DNA of 36,049 nucleotides from Flavobacterium sp. GTDB taxonomy: Bacteria > Bacteroidota > Bacteroidia > Flavobacteriales > Flavobacteriaceae. How positions within the stretch are numbered: the first letter of the stretch is position 1; every line of letters begins with the position of its first letter. Made by a program: the position numbers and the translations under genes. Shown here piece after piece: positions 16,003 through 24,605 of this stretch. The notes under the pieces are model-generated. The model was given only the letters and a program-made list of their open reading frames with translations. It ran no database searches and was not told the DNA's origin. The DNA is taken from assembly GCF_027490375.1 (NCBI RefSeq), contig NZ_JAIXYH010000065.1, positions 1 to 36,049 on the forward strand. Reading direction: 5' to 3'.

Positions 16003-17034
16003 CTAACTGCCTTTAAATTGCGACGATTGTCTTTCAACCACACTTGTAGTTAGTGATATCGTTTTTAAATCGTACGGTTTGTTTGCTTTTCGTGCCTCGA
16101 TTTCTTCCAGCAAACAATTGAAAGCCAATGCGCCCATTTCTTCGCCCGGTTGATCGATGGAACTGAGTTGCGGGGTAATTACTTGTGACATAAACCAGTT
16201 GCTGAAACCAATGAGTGCCACGTTCTCGGGAACTTTAATGCCGTGTTCGTTAAAGTACGAAATCACGCCAACCGCTACCAAATCGGTTATGGCGAAGATG
16301 CCTTCAACGTCGGGATGATCGGTCAGAATTTGTTTCGCGAATTCACGTCCTTCCTCAAAAGTTACGTACGTGCAGGTGTAAACTAATTTCGGATTATAGG
16401 CAATGCCGTGTTTTTCTAACGCCAGTTTGTATCCCATCCAACGATCTATGGCACCTTGCGGATTTACGGGTCCGCGTATGTGCGCAATTTTTTTGCATCC
16501 TTTTAAAATCAAATGTTCGGTAGCTTCGAAAGCCGCTTGCCGATCGTTGATTACTACTTTAGTACTGGGAATGAGTTTTGAAATTTTATCGAATTGAACC
16601 AATGGAATATTCCGACGTATGATTTCTTTAAGATGCGCCTCGTCGTTGCTGTCGTTGGATAGTGAAATCAGAATGCCGTCGACCCGTTTGTTGATGAGTA
16701 GGTCGACTTGTTTTCGTTCTAATTCTACCGATTCACCTGATTGCAGTACGATGGCGAGGTAGCCGTGTTTTGCGGCTTCGTCGAGTATGCCGTTGAGTAC
16801 TTTTGAAAAGAAGTGGTGTACAATTTCGGGTATAATAACACCAATGGTTTTCGACTCTTGTTTGCGGAGGTTTACGGCAAAGGCATTGGGTGTAAAATGT
16901 AGTTCTTCGGCTAGTTTTAATACGGCTTCCCGTGTTTTTGGGCTCACGTCGGCGTAGCCTTTTAGCGCTTTGGAAACGGTAGTAACCGAAATGCCTAAAG
17001 TTTCGGCAAGTTCTTTTAAAGTAGTGTCTTTCAT
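16003..17034 (-). CDS. LacI-family transcriptional regulator of the sugar locus
   Basis: 343 residues from ATG 17034. The N-terminal helix-turn-helix plus hinge helix is textbook LacI: TLKELAETLGISVTTVSKALKGYADVSPKTREAVLKLAEELHFTPN (5-50). The periplasmic-binding-like effector domain follows (about 58-335; KTIGVIIPEI, RVDGILISL, IPLVQFDK, GIFAITDLVAVGVI). The frame stays open back to 17100, but that extension encodes Arg/Lys-rich text made by the two palindromes, so the internal Met is preferred. It is transcribed away from the TonB-receptor gene; the palindromes at 17050-17085 lie in its leader and between the two genes, so it probably represses both itself and the uptake operon until a sugar or sugar phosphate binds. 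The ligand is inferred to be sucrose-related from neighbours only. Confidence 0.95.
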   Translation of the reverse strand: MKDTTLKELAETLGISVTTVSKALKGYADVSPKTREAVLKLAEELHFTPNAFAVNLRKQESKTIGVIIPEIVHHFFSKVLNGILDEAAKHGYLAIVLQSGESVELERKQVDLLINKRVDGILISLSNDSNDEAHLKEIIRRNIPLVQFDKISKLIPSTKVVINDRQAAFEATEHLILKGCKKIAHIRGPVNPQGAIDRWMGYKLALEKHGIAYNPKLVYTCTYVTFEEGREFAKQILTDHPDVEGIFAITDLVAVGVISYFNEHGIKVPENVALIGFSNWFMSQVITPQLSSIDQPGEEMGALAFNCLLEEIEARKANKPYDLKTISLTTSVVERQSSQFKGS

Positions 17035-17049
17035 ACCTGGTTTCAGAAT

Positions 17050-17085
17050 CCGAAAACGTTTTCGGTCATTTCGAAAACGTTTTCG
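17050..17085. promoter_or_regulatory. Twin LacI-type operators
   Basis: CCGAAAACGTTTTCGG (17050-17065) and CGAAAACGTTTTCG (17072-17085) are perfect palindromes with a central CG, the LacI/GalR operator type. Their centres are 21 bp apart, two helical turns, so two dimers would bind the same face of the DNA. They lie 16-51 nt upstream of the regulator's start and about 90 bp upstream of the TonB-receptor start. Confidence 0.85.
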
Positions 17086-17175
17086 GTTATAAATCATCAA
17101 AAATATAAGATTGTAATTTTAATTTCGGCAATTATCAAACAAAAAATTTCTTAATAAACCAAAACTTTTCCGAAA

Positions 17176-19803
17176 ATGACAAAAATTACACAATTTCTCA
17201 AACAGAGCAGCCTGCTGTTTTTTCTGCTGGCTTCTGTTGCCGTATTTGGGCAAAGTGTCGCTGTAAAAGGTACTGTTAAAGATGCTCAGGGATTACCCGT
17301 TCCGGGAGCAAGCGTAACAGCCGGTACTGCTGGAACTGCAACCGATGTCGACGGTAATTTTTCCCTATCCTTACAAAGCGGACAAAGCTATACCGTATCG
17401 GTATCGTTCGTTGGATACAAAACAGCTTCGCAAGCTATAACTGCAACAAGCAAAACAGAACTTAGTTTTGTTTTAGAAGAGGAATCGACAACGCTTGAAG
17501 ATGTCGTGGTAACCGGTGTGGTTAATCCGCGTTCTAAAATTAAATCTAGCGTTTCCATTACCTCTATCGATGCAAAGCAAGTAGAACAAGGTGCGCCAAG
17601 AACTACAGCGGAAATTTTTAGAACTATTCCGGGTATTCGAAGTGAATCGTCGGGTGGTGAAGGTAACGCTAATATTGCCGTTCGCGGTGTGCCGATTTCT
17701 TCAGGCGGTTCTAAATATCTACAACTTCAAGAAGATGGCTTACCTGTATTGATGTACGGCGATATTGCTTTCGCTACAGCAGATATCTTCACGCGATTCG
17801 ACGCTAACATTGCGCGTATCGAAGCCATTCGCGGTGGTTCGGCATCTACGTTAGCTTCTAACTCTCCCGGTGGTATCATCAACTTCATCAGCAAAACGGG
17901 TAAAACAGAAGGTGGGTCGATGACTACCAGCTTTGGTGTAGATTACGATAACTTTAGAACAGATATTGAATACGGTGGAAAAATAGCCGACGGTTTGTAC
18001 TTCCACGCAGGTGGTTTTTACAGAACCGGTGAAGGCGTGCGATCTCCCAACTTTAATGCTAACAACGGTGGTCAATTTAAATTCAACATTACAAAAGAAT
18101 TTGAGCGCGGATCGGTTACGGTATATACCAAATTCTTAAACGATCGTGCAGCAGCATACATGCCTATGCCTATCGAAGTTTCGGGAACCAACGCTGATCC
18201 TAACTGGGGTGATGCTCCAAACTACGACGCGACAACAGGAGCTTTGCAAAGCATTTACTTGAAGCACAATGTGAGCTTAGATAGAAATGGGAACATTCAA
18301 AGAAGAGATGTTGCCGATGGTATGAATCCCGTATCTAAATCAATCGGAGTTAACGCTACTTTTGAAATAGGTGAAGGTTGGAAAGTTACAGAAAACGGAC
18401 GTTTCTCAAAAAATTCAGGAGGTTTTATCGCGCCATTCCCGGCTCAGGTAGCTACAGCAACTGATATCGCTGCGACATTCGGTGCTGGTTCAACACTAGC
18501 GTATGCCGATAACAATGCTCAGGCCGTTTCGGGTTCACAACTCGTTTCACGTATCCACATGTTCGATACACAGCTAAATAACTTCGATAACTTTATGAAC
18601 GACTTACGTATCAGCAAGAAAATCGAAGGAACAGGACTTTCGTTAACAGCAGGTTACTTTAAGTCGATTCAAAACATCTCAATGTCTTGGACATGGAATA
18701 GCTATTTGATGGAAGTGAACGACAACAACGCACGATTAATCGATGTATTAGATGCAGGTGGAAATGCGTTGTCTGAAAACGGTTTGTACGCCTATGGAAC
18801 ACCATTTTGGGGTAATTTGGCTCGCAATTACGATACACAGTACAATGTTTCAGCACCATATATGAATGTGTCTTTTGATGTAACTGAACAGTTTAACTTA
18901 GAAGGGGGTTTGCGTTACGATAGAGGAGTAGTAACAGGAAACTTTGCAGGAGGAGTAGCCACCGAGCGCGATATGAATAACGACGGTGTGATTTCGGCAC
19001 CAGAGCAAAATGTATTTGCAATCGACACTGCAAATCCGACTACTGTAAACTACGATTACGATTATTTGTCATATACAATCGGTGGTAACTACTTAATCAC
19101 GGACAAGCAATCGGTATTTGCTCGTTACAGCCTTGGAGGTTCTGCAAAAGCGGATCGTATCTTATTTTCTGGTTTGAACTATATGAATGGCGACGAAATT
19201 AATGCCAAAGACATGCTTAGTCAGGCGGAAGTTGGATACAAGCAAAAATTCAGCAACGGTTACGTTTTCGGAACCTTATTTTACAGTGAAACTACAGAAG
19301 AAGGCGGCTTTGAAGCAACAACGAACAGCATCATTGAAAACGATTATCGTTCGATGGGTCTAGAAATTGAGGCGGGTTACAATCCAACTGAAAAGTTAAA
19401 TCTTCGTTTCAACGGAACTTACACTAAAGCAGAAGTTGTATCAGGAGTAAACGATGGTAACGATCCACGTCGTCAACCGCGTTTCATGTACAGCGTTTTA
19501 CCTACGTTTAATTTCTCTGATAAGAAATCAGACATCATTGGGTTGAGCTTCATCGGACAAACCAAAGCATATGCACAAGATGACAACCAGTTGGTTATGA
19601 ACGGTTTCTTAATTGTAAACGGATTTGTTGAGTTCGGTTTAACAAAGGGATTATCGTTGAATTTAGCTGCAAACAATATCTTCGATACTTTAGCAATTAC
19701 AGAGGCTGAAGAAGGTAGCATTACCGAGAACACCACAAACATAGTTCGTGCACGTCCGTTGCCGGGCCGCTCAGTAAGTGCAGCTATTACTTACAGATTT
19801 TAA
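17176..19803 (+). CDS. TonB-dependent receptor with CarboxypepD_reg-like domain, no SusD partner
   Basis: 875 residues with signal peptide (to about 25, VAVFGQ). A CarboxypepD_reg-like domain follows (28-110; VKGTVKDAQGLPVPGASVTAG), then TLEDVVVTG leading into the plug (about 115-240; TTAEIFRTIPGIRSESSGGEG, IEAIRGGSASTLASNSPGGIINFISKTG) and a 22-strand barrel ending in aromatic F (AAITYRF). It should import the locus's sugar across the outer membrane with TonB energy. SusC proteins are longer (about 1000 residues) and have a SusD lipoprotein next to them; none is here, so this is a stand-alone receptor comparable to SuxA of Xanthomonas or CirA-like receptors. It is first in the operon; a hairpin separates it from the permease gene. 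The ligand is inferred from neighbours. Confidence 0.93.
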   Translation: MTKITQFLKQSSLLFFLLASVAVFGQSVAVKGTVKDAQGLPVPGASVTAGTAGTATDVDGNFSLSLQSGQSYTVSVSFVGYKTASQAITATSKTELSFVLEEESTTLEDVVVTGVVNPRSKIKSSVSITSIDAKQVEQGAPRTTAEIFRTIPGIRSESSGGEGNANIAVRGVPISSGGSKYLQLQEDGLPVLMYGDIAFATADIFTRFDANIARIEAIRGGSASTLASNSPGGIINFISKTGKTEGGSMTTSFGVDYDNFRTDIEYGGKIADGLYFHAGGFYRTGEGVRSPNFNANNGGQFKFNITKEFERGSVTVYTKFLNDRAAAYMPMPIEVSGTNADPNWGDAPNYDATTGALQSIYLKHNVSLDRNGNIQRRDVADGMNPVSKSIGVNATFEIGEGWKVTENGRFSKNSGGFIAPFPAQVATATDIAATFGAGSTLAYADNNAQAVSGSQLVSRIHMFDTQLNNFDNFMNDLRISKKIEGTGLSLTAGYFKSIQNISMSWTWNSYLMEVNDNNARLIDVLDAGGNALSENGLYAYGTPFWGNLARNYDTQYNVSAPYMNVSFDVTEQFNLEGGLRYDRGVVTGNFAGGVATERDMNNDGVISAPEQNVFAIDTANPTTVNYDYDYLSYTIGGNYLITDKQSVFARYSLGGSAKADRILFSGLNYMNGDEINAKDMLSQAEVGYKQKFSNGYVFGTLFYSETTEEGGFEATTNSIIENDYRSMGLEIEAGYNPTEKLNLRFNGTYTKAEVVSGVNDGNDPRRQPRFMYSVLPTFNFSDKKSDIIGLSFIGQTKAYAQDDNQLVMNGFLIVNGFVEFGLTKGLSLNLAANNIFDTLAITEAEEGSITENTTNIVRARPLPGRSVSAAITYRF

Positions 19804-19830
19804 TTTTTTTTCATATTTTGTTTAGTTCAT

Positions 19831-19862
19831 GGTTCCCGTTTCTTTCCCAAGTTACGGGAACC
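19831..19862 (+). terminator. Intercistronic hairpin between receptor and permease genes
   Basis: GGTTCCCGT (19831-19839) and ACGGGAACC (19854-19862) form a perfect 9-bp stem with a 14-nt loop, followed only by TTTATT. The weak T-run suggests a partial terminator or mRNA-stabilising hairpin that keeps receptor expression above that of the downstream genes. Confidence 0.65.
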
Positions 19863-19882
19863 TTTATTAAAAAAAGCGTGTT

Positions 19883-21262
19883 ATGAGTAACAAACCTAAA
19901 ATGTCTTTCTGGCAAATTTGGAATATGAATTTCGGCTTTTTCGGAATTCAATTCAGCTTCGGATTGCAGCAAAGCAATATGAGCGCCATTTATAAGTATC
20001 TGGGAGCCGACGAAGCCTCGTTGCCTATGCTGTGGTTAGCAGGTCCGGTTACTGGTTTGATTATTCAACCCATTATTGGTGCGATGAGCGACAATACCTG
20101 GTCGCTAAAATTTGGAAGAAGAAAACCGTATTTTCTTATCGGTGCTGTAGTTTCGAGTATAGCGCTTATAGCTATGCCGTTTTCTTCTGCTTTATGGATG
20201 GCTGCAGGTTTATTGTGGATTTTAGATGCCGCCAACAATATTGCCATGGAACCCTATCGTGCATTTGTAGCCGATAAACTTCCTAAAGATCAGCACGCCA
20301 TTGGGTTTCTCATGCAAAGCTTTTTCGCAGGTTTAGGAATCACGCTTGCCAATTTTACGCCTGCTATTTTAGTAATGTTGGGAATACTTTCTATTAGCGA
20401 CAAAGCCGAAAACGGTATTCCGATTTACACCTACTATGCCTTCTTTATCGGTGCGGTTGCCGCCATTGTTTCAGTGCTGCTTTCGGTTTCAACGACCAAG
20501 GAGTATCCGCCAACCGAAGAAGAATGGCAAGAAATTCAAGCTCAAAAAGCCAAGCACAATCTTATCTCCAGCGTTTGGCACGAAATTGTGGAAGCAATGA
20601 AAACCATGCCTTTAACAATGAAACAGCTCATTCCAGTGAAGTTTTTTACTTGGTATGCCATGTTTTGTTATTGGGAGTTTATCACCTCGGCGCTGGCACA
20701 GAATGTCTTTAAAACCACCAATCACAATGCGGTCGGTTTTTCTCAAGCACAATTACTCACCGGAAACTTAAACGGCACATACAACATCATTTGTTTTGTA
20801 GCGGCGTTTGCTTTAATTCCGCTTGCGCTGAAGATTGGTGCCAAAGGCGTTCATTTCATCGCATTGTTGCTCGGCGGTTTGAGTTTGATTGCCATGCCGT
20901 ATCTCGACAATACCACAGTGCTGCTCACCATACCGAATCCGGTTGGATCAGACATTGTCATCAGTACAATTTATCTGTATGCATTAGGTTTGGGTATTGC
21001 TTGGGCATCCATGCTCGCCATGCCGTACCAATTACTCGCAGGTTCTATTCCTGCAAAAAAACGCGGCGTTTACATGGGCATTTTTAATATGTTCATTGTA
21101 ATACCGATGATTATTCAAATTTTTTCCATGCAGTATTTCGTGTACGATTTACTCGGAACCAATCCGTCTAATGTGATTACTCTCGCGGGAGTTTTCTTAG
21201 TGCTGGGAGCTCTTTTCACCTTATTAATTACCGTAAAGAATAAAAATGAAGTGGTTGATTAA
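19883..21262 (+). CDS. MFS disaccharide permease (SLC45/sucrose-transporter-like)
   Basis: 459 residues, 12 predicted membrane segments. The N-terminal WNMNFGFFGIQFSFGLQQSNMSAIYKYLGA and the loop GAMSDNTWSLKFGRRKPYFLIG (the family's D-R/K-x-G-RR motif between TM2 and TM3) place it with the SLC45 / plant-sucrose-transporter / GPH-type permeases. Bacterial members take up maltose or sucrose with protons. A long central cytoplasmic loop (about 210-240) divides the two halves. The stop overlaps the start of the hydrolase gene by 17 bp, so translation is coupled. It would move sugar delivered by the TonB receptor from the periplasm into the cytoplasm. Substrate is inferred: the hydrolase and kinase downstream favour sucrose over maltose. 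Confidence 0.9.
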   Translation: MSNKPKMSFWQIWNMNFGFFGIQFSFGLQQSNMSAIYKYLGADEASLPMLWLAGPVTGLIIQPIIGAMSDNTWSLKFGRRKPYFLIGAVVSSIALIAMPFSSALWMAAGLLWILDAANNIAMEPYRAFVADKLPKDQHAIGFLMQSFFAGLGITLANFTPAILVMLGILSISDKAENGIPIYTYYAFFIGAVAAIVSVLLSVSTTKEYPPTEEEWQEIQAQKAKHNLISSVWHEIVEAMKTMPLTMKQLIPVKFFTWYAMFCYWEFITSALAQNVFKTTNHNAVGFSQAQLLTGNLNGTYNIICFVAAFALIPLALKIGAKGVHFIALLLGGLSLIAMPYLDNTTVLLTIPNPVGSDIVISTIYLYALGLGIAWASMLAMPYQLLAGSIPAKKRGVYMGIFNMFIVIPMIIQIFSMQYFVYDLLGTNPSNVITLAGVFLVLGALFTLLITVKNKNEVVD

Positions 21263-22445
21263 CGACGAGCAATTGCAAAAAGGCTATCGCAACGCGATTG
21301 CGGTACTTCACCGCTGCAGCAGCGATATTGGTTTTTTAGCCAGCAGCGAAAACAAAGATAACTACCGACGCGTTTGGGCACGTGATGGCGTGGTGTGTGG
21401 TTTAGCAGCGCTGGCATCAAAAGATCAAACTTTAATTGCCACTTTTAAAAAAACCTTGCAAACGCTGGGAGATTTTCAACACGATTTGGGAATCATTCCT
21501 TCTAACGTTTATTTCTCCGACGGCCAACCAAAGATTAGTTACGGCGGCTTAGTGGGGAGAACCGACACCACTTGTTGGTACTTGCTCGGCTTGGCTTTGT
21601 ATGTTCAACAAACGAACGATTGGGCATTTTTAGCAGAAACCCAAGCTATCATTCAAAAGGCATTGCGACTTCTAGATACTTGGGAATACAATACAGGAGG
21701 TTTGTTGTATGTACCCCTTTCGGGGAATTGGGCCGACGAGTACATCGTGGAAGGTTATGTGCTGTTCGATCAAGTATTGCGTTTGTGGGGCCTGAGCGCC
21801 TTACAACAGCTACAGCCCGCTGCTGATCTGAAATCGAAAATAGCGCAAATTCGAACTAAAATTTACGACAATTTCATTCAGCTCGATGAAGCAAAATCTT
21901 TGCATCCACGCACCTTTTCAATGGTAACTACACAGGAATACGTGCCGGCATGTTTTAGCCCGGCCGGTTATAAAAATTATTTTGATGCCTTCGGAACGGC
22001 CATATTGCTATTTACCGATTTAGTACCTAACAATAGAGCCGAGAAAATGGCCGATTTCGTGAGTAGTTTAACGCAAGAAACCAAAACGAAACTTGTTCCG
22101 GCGTTCTGGCCACCGGTTTTTGAAACGGATGCCGAGTATCGACTTTTGTCGGAAAACCACAAGTACGAATTTCGGAATGCCGCTTATGAGTATCACAATG
22201 CGGGAAGCTGGTGTATGGTAAACGGTTTTGCAGGCGTTGCTTTGGCACAACACGGCAAAGTGGCAGAGGCTACAACTCTCTTGAAGGCCGTTAACGAAGC
22301 GAATTCGTTAGGTGAGAATGGTTTTTACGAACACCATCATTCTCTTACAGCCGAACCTAAAGGAACTCGCTACTGCGCGTGGAGTGCAGCCGGACAAGTG
22401 CTCTTAACCCAATCTTTAAATCAAGAACTTTCATGGAAGTTTTAA
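21246..22445 (+). CDS. GH100 (alkaline/neutral invertase)-like glycoside hydrolase
   Basis: 399 residues, no signal peptide, so cytoplasmic. An (alpha/alpha)6-type protein with YRRVWARDG (40-48), YGGLVGRTDTTCWYLLGLALY (about 99-119), GNWADEYIVEG (160-170) and EYHNAGSW (315-322). The RVW-x-RD and YHN-x-GSW blocks resemble GH100 invertases, in which one Asp and one Glu are catalytic; D164 or E165 and E315 are candidates by position. Homologues are often named amylo-alpha-1,6-glucosidase or glycogen-debranching protein because of a shared fold. With a sugar permease upstream and a PfkB kinase downstream, sucrose hydrolysis to glucose and fructose is the best inference. It overlaps both neighbours (17 bp with the permease gene, 13 bp with the kinase gene). 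Other alpha-glucosides cannot be ruled out. Confidence 0.78.
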   Translation: MKWLINDEQLQKGYRNAIAVLHRCSSDIGFLASSENKDNYRRVWARDGVVCGLAALASKDQTLIATFKKTLQTLGDFQHDLGIIPSNVYFSDGQPKISYGGLVGRTDTTCWYLLGLALYVQQTNDWAFLAETQAIIQKALRLLDTWEYNTGGLLYVPLSGNWADEYIVEGYVLFDQVLRLWGLSALQQLQPAADLKSKIAQIRTKIYDNFIQLDEAKSLHPRTFSMVTTQEYVPACFSPAGYKNYFDAFGTAILLFTDLVPNNRAEKMADFVSSLTQETKTKLVPAFWPPVFETDAEYRLLSENHKYEFRNAAYEYHNAGSWCMVNGFAGVALAQHGKVAEATTLLKAVNEANSLGENGFYEHHHSLTAEPKGTRYCAWSAAGQVLLTQSLNQELSWKF

Positions 22446-23371
22446 AAGCTGATATCATTTGCGCAGGCGAAATTTTGGTCGACTTTATCGGCCACGAATT
22501 GCAACCCATTGCACATACAAAAGATTACCACCGCTATTTGGGCGGTTCGCCAACTAATGTGGCCGTAAACCTGCAACGCCTGGGGAAATCGGTTGCTTTA
22601 GTGGCAACTTGCGGGCAAGACGGTTTGGGCACCTACATTATCGATAAATTAAAAAGTAATCAGGTTGATTGCCGGTACATTCGTCAAACGATGGAGCATC
22701 CTACTTCGGTTATCTTTATCTCGCGATCTACTGAAACGCCCGAGTTTATTCCGTTCCGCGAAGCCGATTGCCAGATTCTAACCTCGCAATTTCCCGATGA
22801 ATTGGTGCAAAATTGCCAAGTATTTCATACCACCTGCTTTGCTCTGAGCAAAAATCCGGCTCGCGAGGCTATTCTCAATCGAGCGGCTGCCGCTAAAGCT
22901 GCGGGAGCACTTTTGAGTATCGATTTAAATTACGCTTCGAAAATATGGCCCGACCTACTCGAAGCACATCAAATTATTCGCAGTTACTTGTCGCACGGAG
23001 CCTTGCTAAAAATCAGTAACGACGATTGTTATCGCTTTTTCGGAACACATAAATCGGAGAGTGAGATCTTTTCTTTTTTCCACAATTCGGGTGCTAAAAT
23101 TATCTGCTTGACAAAAGGAGCCGATGGTGTGAGCGTTTCGGCAGCAAATGGCGAAACATTTTCTAAGCCAGCGTTACCTATCGAAGCTGTAAAAGATACG
23201 ACGGGAGCGGGCGATGCGTTTTGGTCGGGATTTATTTTCGCGTATTTATCCGGCTACTCCTTACCCGATTGCACCAAAGCCGCACAAAAACTAGCGCATA
23301 TCAAATTGCAAAACGTGGGTCGTATTCCAGATAATATTCCGCTGCGCGAAGCGGTTTTTCATGGGATTTGA
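22433..23371 (+). CDS. PfkB-family carbohydrate kinase, probable fructokinase
   Basis: 312 residues from ATG 22433; the frame is open upstream, but that part is hydrolase-gene sequence in another frame. The PfkB family is clear: ICAGEILVDFIG at the N-terminus, GGSPTNVAVNLQRLG (about 37-51) for sugar binding, and DTTGAGDAFWSGF (255-267) with catalytic base D261 and the anion hole. Fructokinases of this branch phosphorylate fructose at O6 with ATP; 2-keto-3-deoxygluconate or ribose kinases share the fold. The GGSPTNVA motif and the adjacent invertase-like gene favour fructokinase. It is last in the operon and overlaps the hydrolase stop by 13 bp. It converges with the polyprenyl synthase gene, whose stop is only 30 bp away, and no clear terminator is seen between them. 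Confidence 0.87.
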   Translation: MEVLKADIICAGEILVDFIGHELQPIAHTKDYHRYLGGSPTNVAVNLQRLGKSVALVATCGQDGLGTYIIDKLKSNQVDCRYIRQTMEHPTSVIFISRSTETPEFIPFREADCQILTSQFPDELVQNCQVFHTTCFALSKNPAREAILNRAAAAKAAGALLSIDLNYASKIWPDLLEAHQIIRSYLSHGALLKISNDDCYRFFGTHKSESEIFSFFHNSGAKIICLTKGADGVSVSAANGETFSKPALPIEAVKDTTGAGDAFWSGFIFAYLSGYSLPDCTKAAQKLAHIKLQNVGRIPDNIPLREAVFHGI

Positions 23372-23401
23372 GGAATAAATACCAATTATCTGAAATCTAG
23401 A

Positions 23402-24370
23402 TTACGAGTCCCGTTGCATTAAATTAAGTGCAAAAGCACGAAGAACTTTTTGGTTATCTTCAGAGACGGCTAATTGTTTGATTGTTTTTAAAGCATCGTC
23501 GGTATACTTTTCAATCGCTTTTTGTGTCTGTGCAGCCGCATTTGTTTCTTGAAAAATGTGTTTCACACGGGCTATTTTTTCTGTTGGATCTTGGGGTTGC
23601 CCGCTAAACCATTGTTCGAGTTCATCGACTAGCGTTTGATTATCACTTTGTTTTGCGAGAAGGTAGAGATAGGTTTTTTTGTTTTCGATAATGTCGCCAC
23701 CTACTTGTTTGCCGAAGGTTTCCGGATTTCCGAAAGCGTCGAGATAATCGTCTTGAATTTGAAATGCGATGCCCAAATTCAATCCGAAATCATAGAGCAA
23801 TTGCGCTTGTTCTGCCGAAGCGCCACCAATTAAAGCACCCATTTTAAACGCACAAGCCACTAAAACAGCAGTTTTGTAAGTAATCATCTGCAAATATTCG
23901 GGTATCGTTACGTCCGAACGCAATTCGAATTCAACATCCCATTGCTGTCCTTCGCAAACTTCTAATGCTGTTTTTGAAAACAGTCGAAATAACGAAACTT
24001 GTAAACTAGGCTCGTATTCTTCGAGTTGCTGATATGCCAAAATGAGCATGGCATCGCCGGAAAGTATGGCGGTATTGGTATCCCACTTTTCGTGAACGGT
24101 TTGTCGGCCACGTCGCAAAGGCGCCGCATCCATAATATCGTCGTGGAGCAAGGTGAAATTGTGAAAGATTTCCACAGCTTTTGCTGCCGATAAAGCTCTT
24201 TTATAATCGCCTGAATAAAACTGCGATCCCATCAAAACCAAAATAGGTCTCAGGCGCTTTCCGCCGTCTTGTAAAATGTAATCAATCGGCTCGTATAATC
24301 CTCTTGGCTCGCGCGCTGCGAATTGGTTCAATAAGGCTTCTTCAAAAGAAATTTTGTATTCAGACAGCAT
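23402..24370 (-). CDS. Polyprenyl (trans-isoprenyl diphosphate) synthase
   Basis: 322 residues from ATG 24370 (an ATG at 24397 adds nine residues with no conserved features). Both aspartate-rich motifs are present: the first at 77-81 in LLHDDIMDAAPLRRG, with only two residues between the Asps, and the second in FQIQDDYLDAFG. GGKRLRP near residue 36 binds isopentenyl diphosphate. The enzyme condenses allylic diphosphates with IPP; chain length (farnesyl, geranylgeranyl or the longer chain for menaquinone) cannot be fixed by eye, though the short DDxxD with bulky residues upstream (FHNFTLLHDD) fits FPP/GGPP synthases of this phylum. It stands alone on the minus strand, divergent from the tetR operon. 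Confidence 0.94.
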   Translation of the reverse strand: MLSEYKISFEEALLNQFAAREPRGLYEPIDYILQDGGKRLRPILVLMGSQFYSGDYKRALSAAKAVEIFHNFTLLHDDIMDAAPLRRGRQTVHEKWDTNTAILSGDAMLILAYQQLEEYEPSLQVSLFRLFSKTALEVCEGQQWDVEFELRSDVTIPEYLQMITYKTAVLVACAFKMGALIGGASAEQAQLLYDFGLNLGIAFQIQDDYLDAFGNPETFGKQVGGDIIENKKTYLYLLAKQSDNQTLVDELEQWFSGQPQDPTEKIARVKHIFQETNAAAQTQKAIEKYTDDALKTIKQLAVSEDNQKVLRAFALNLMQRDS

Positions 24371-24550
24371 GTATCTTTTTCCGCTAAAGTAGGGCATTCC
24401 CGCTAAATTTAAGCAACTTGTTTCTTGTAAACCTTTCGTTATGGCAGCGATTTTTCCCTTCCGCGAAAGCGAAAAATTAACCTAAACTATTGAAAAACAA
24501 TTTTTTAGCACCGTATTTTTAATTCAGTGTTAAAAAATTGTAAAAACTAA

Positions 24551-24578
24551 GGAAACTATTTTAGTATTAAAAGTTTCC
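24551..24578. promoter_or_regulatory. Candidate TetR operator overlapping the efflux-operon promoter
   Basis: GGAAACT (24551-24557) and AGTTTCC (24572-24578) are perfect inverted arms in a 28-bp site. A TAnnTTTG-type -7 box (TACCTTTG, 24583-24590) follows 4 bp later, and the regulator's ATG lies at 24606. Position and size fit autorepression by the TetR protein. Confidence 0.55.
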
Positions 24579-24605
24579 AAGATACCTTTGTCGAAATTTT
24601 TGACG

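Noticed and set aside
15731..16006. Phe/Ser-rich ORF of 91 residues
   Set aside because: It is produced by the polypyrimidine tract and the GC-rich foldback element.
17035..17100. N-terminal extension of the LacI regulator
   Set aside because: The 22 extra codons are formed by the two operator palindromes and are not LacI-like; the HTH begins right after the Met at 17034.
17176..19803. Receptor as a classical SusC with a SusD partner
   Set aside because: At 875 residues it is short for SusC, and the following gene is an MFS permease; no SusD-like lipoprotein is in the window.
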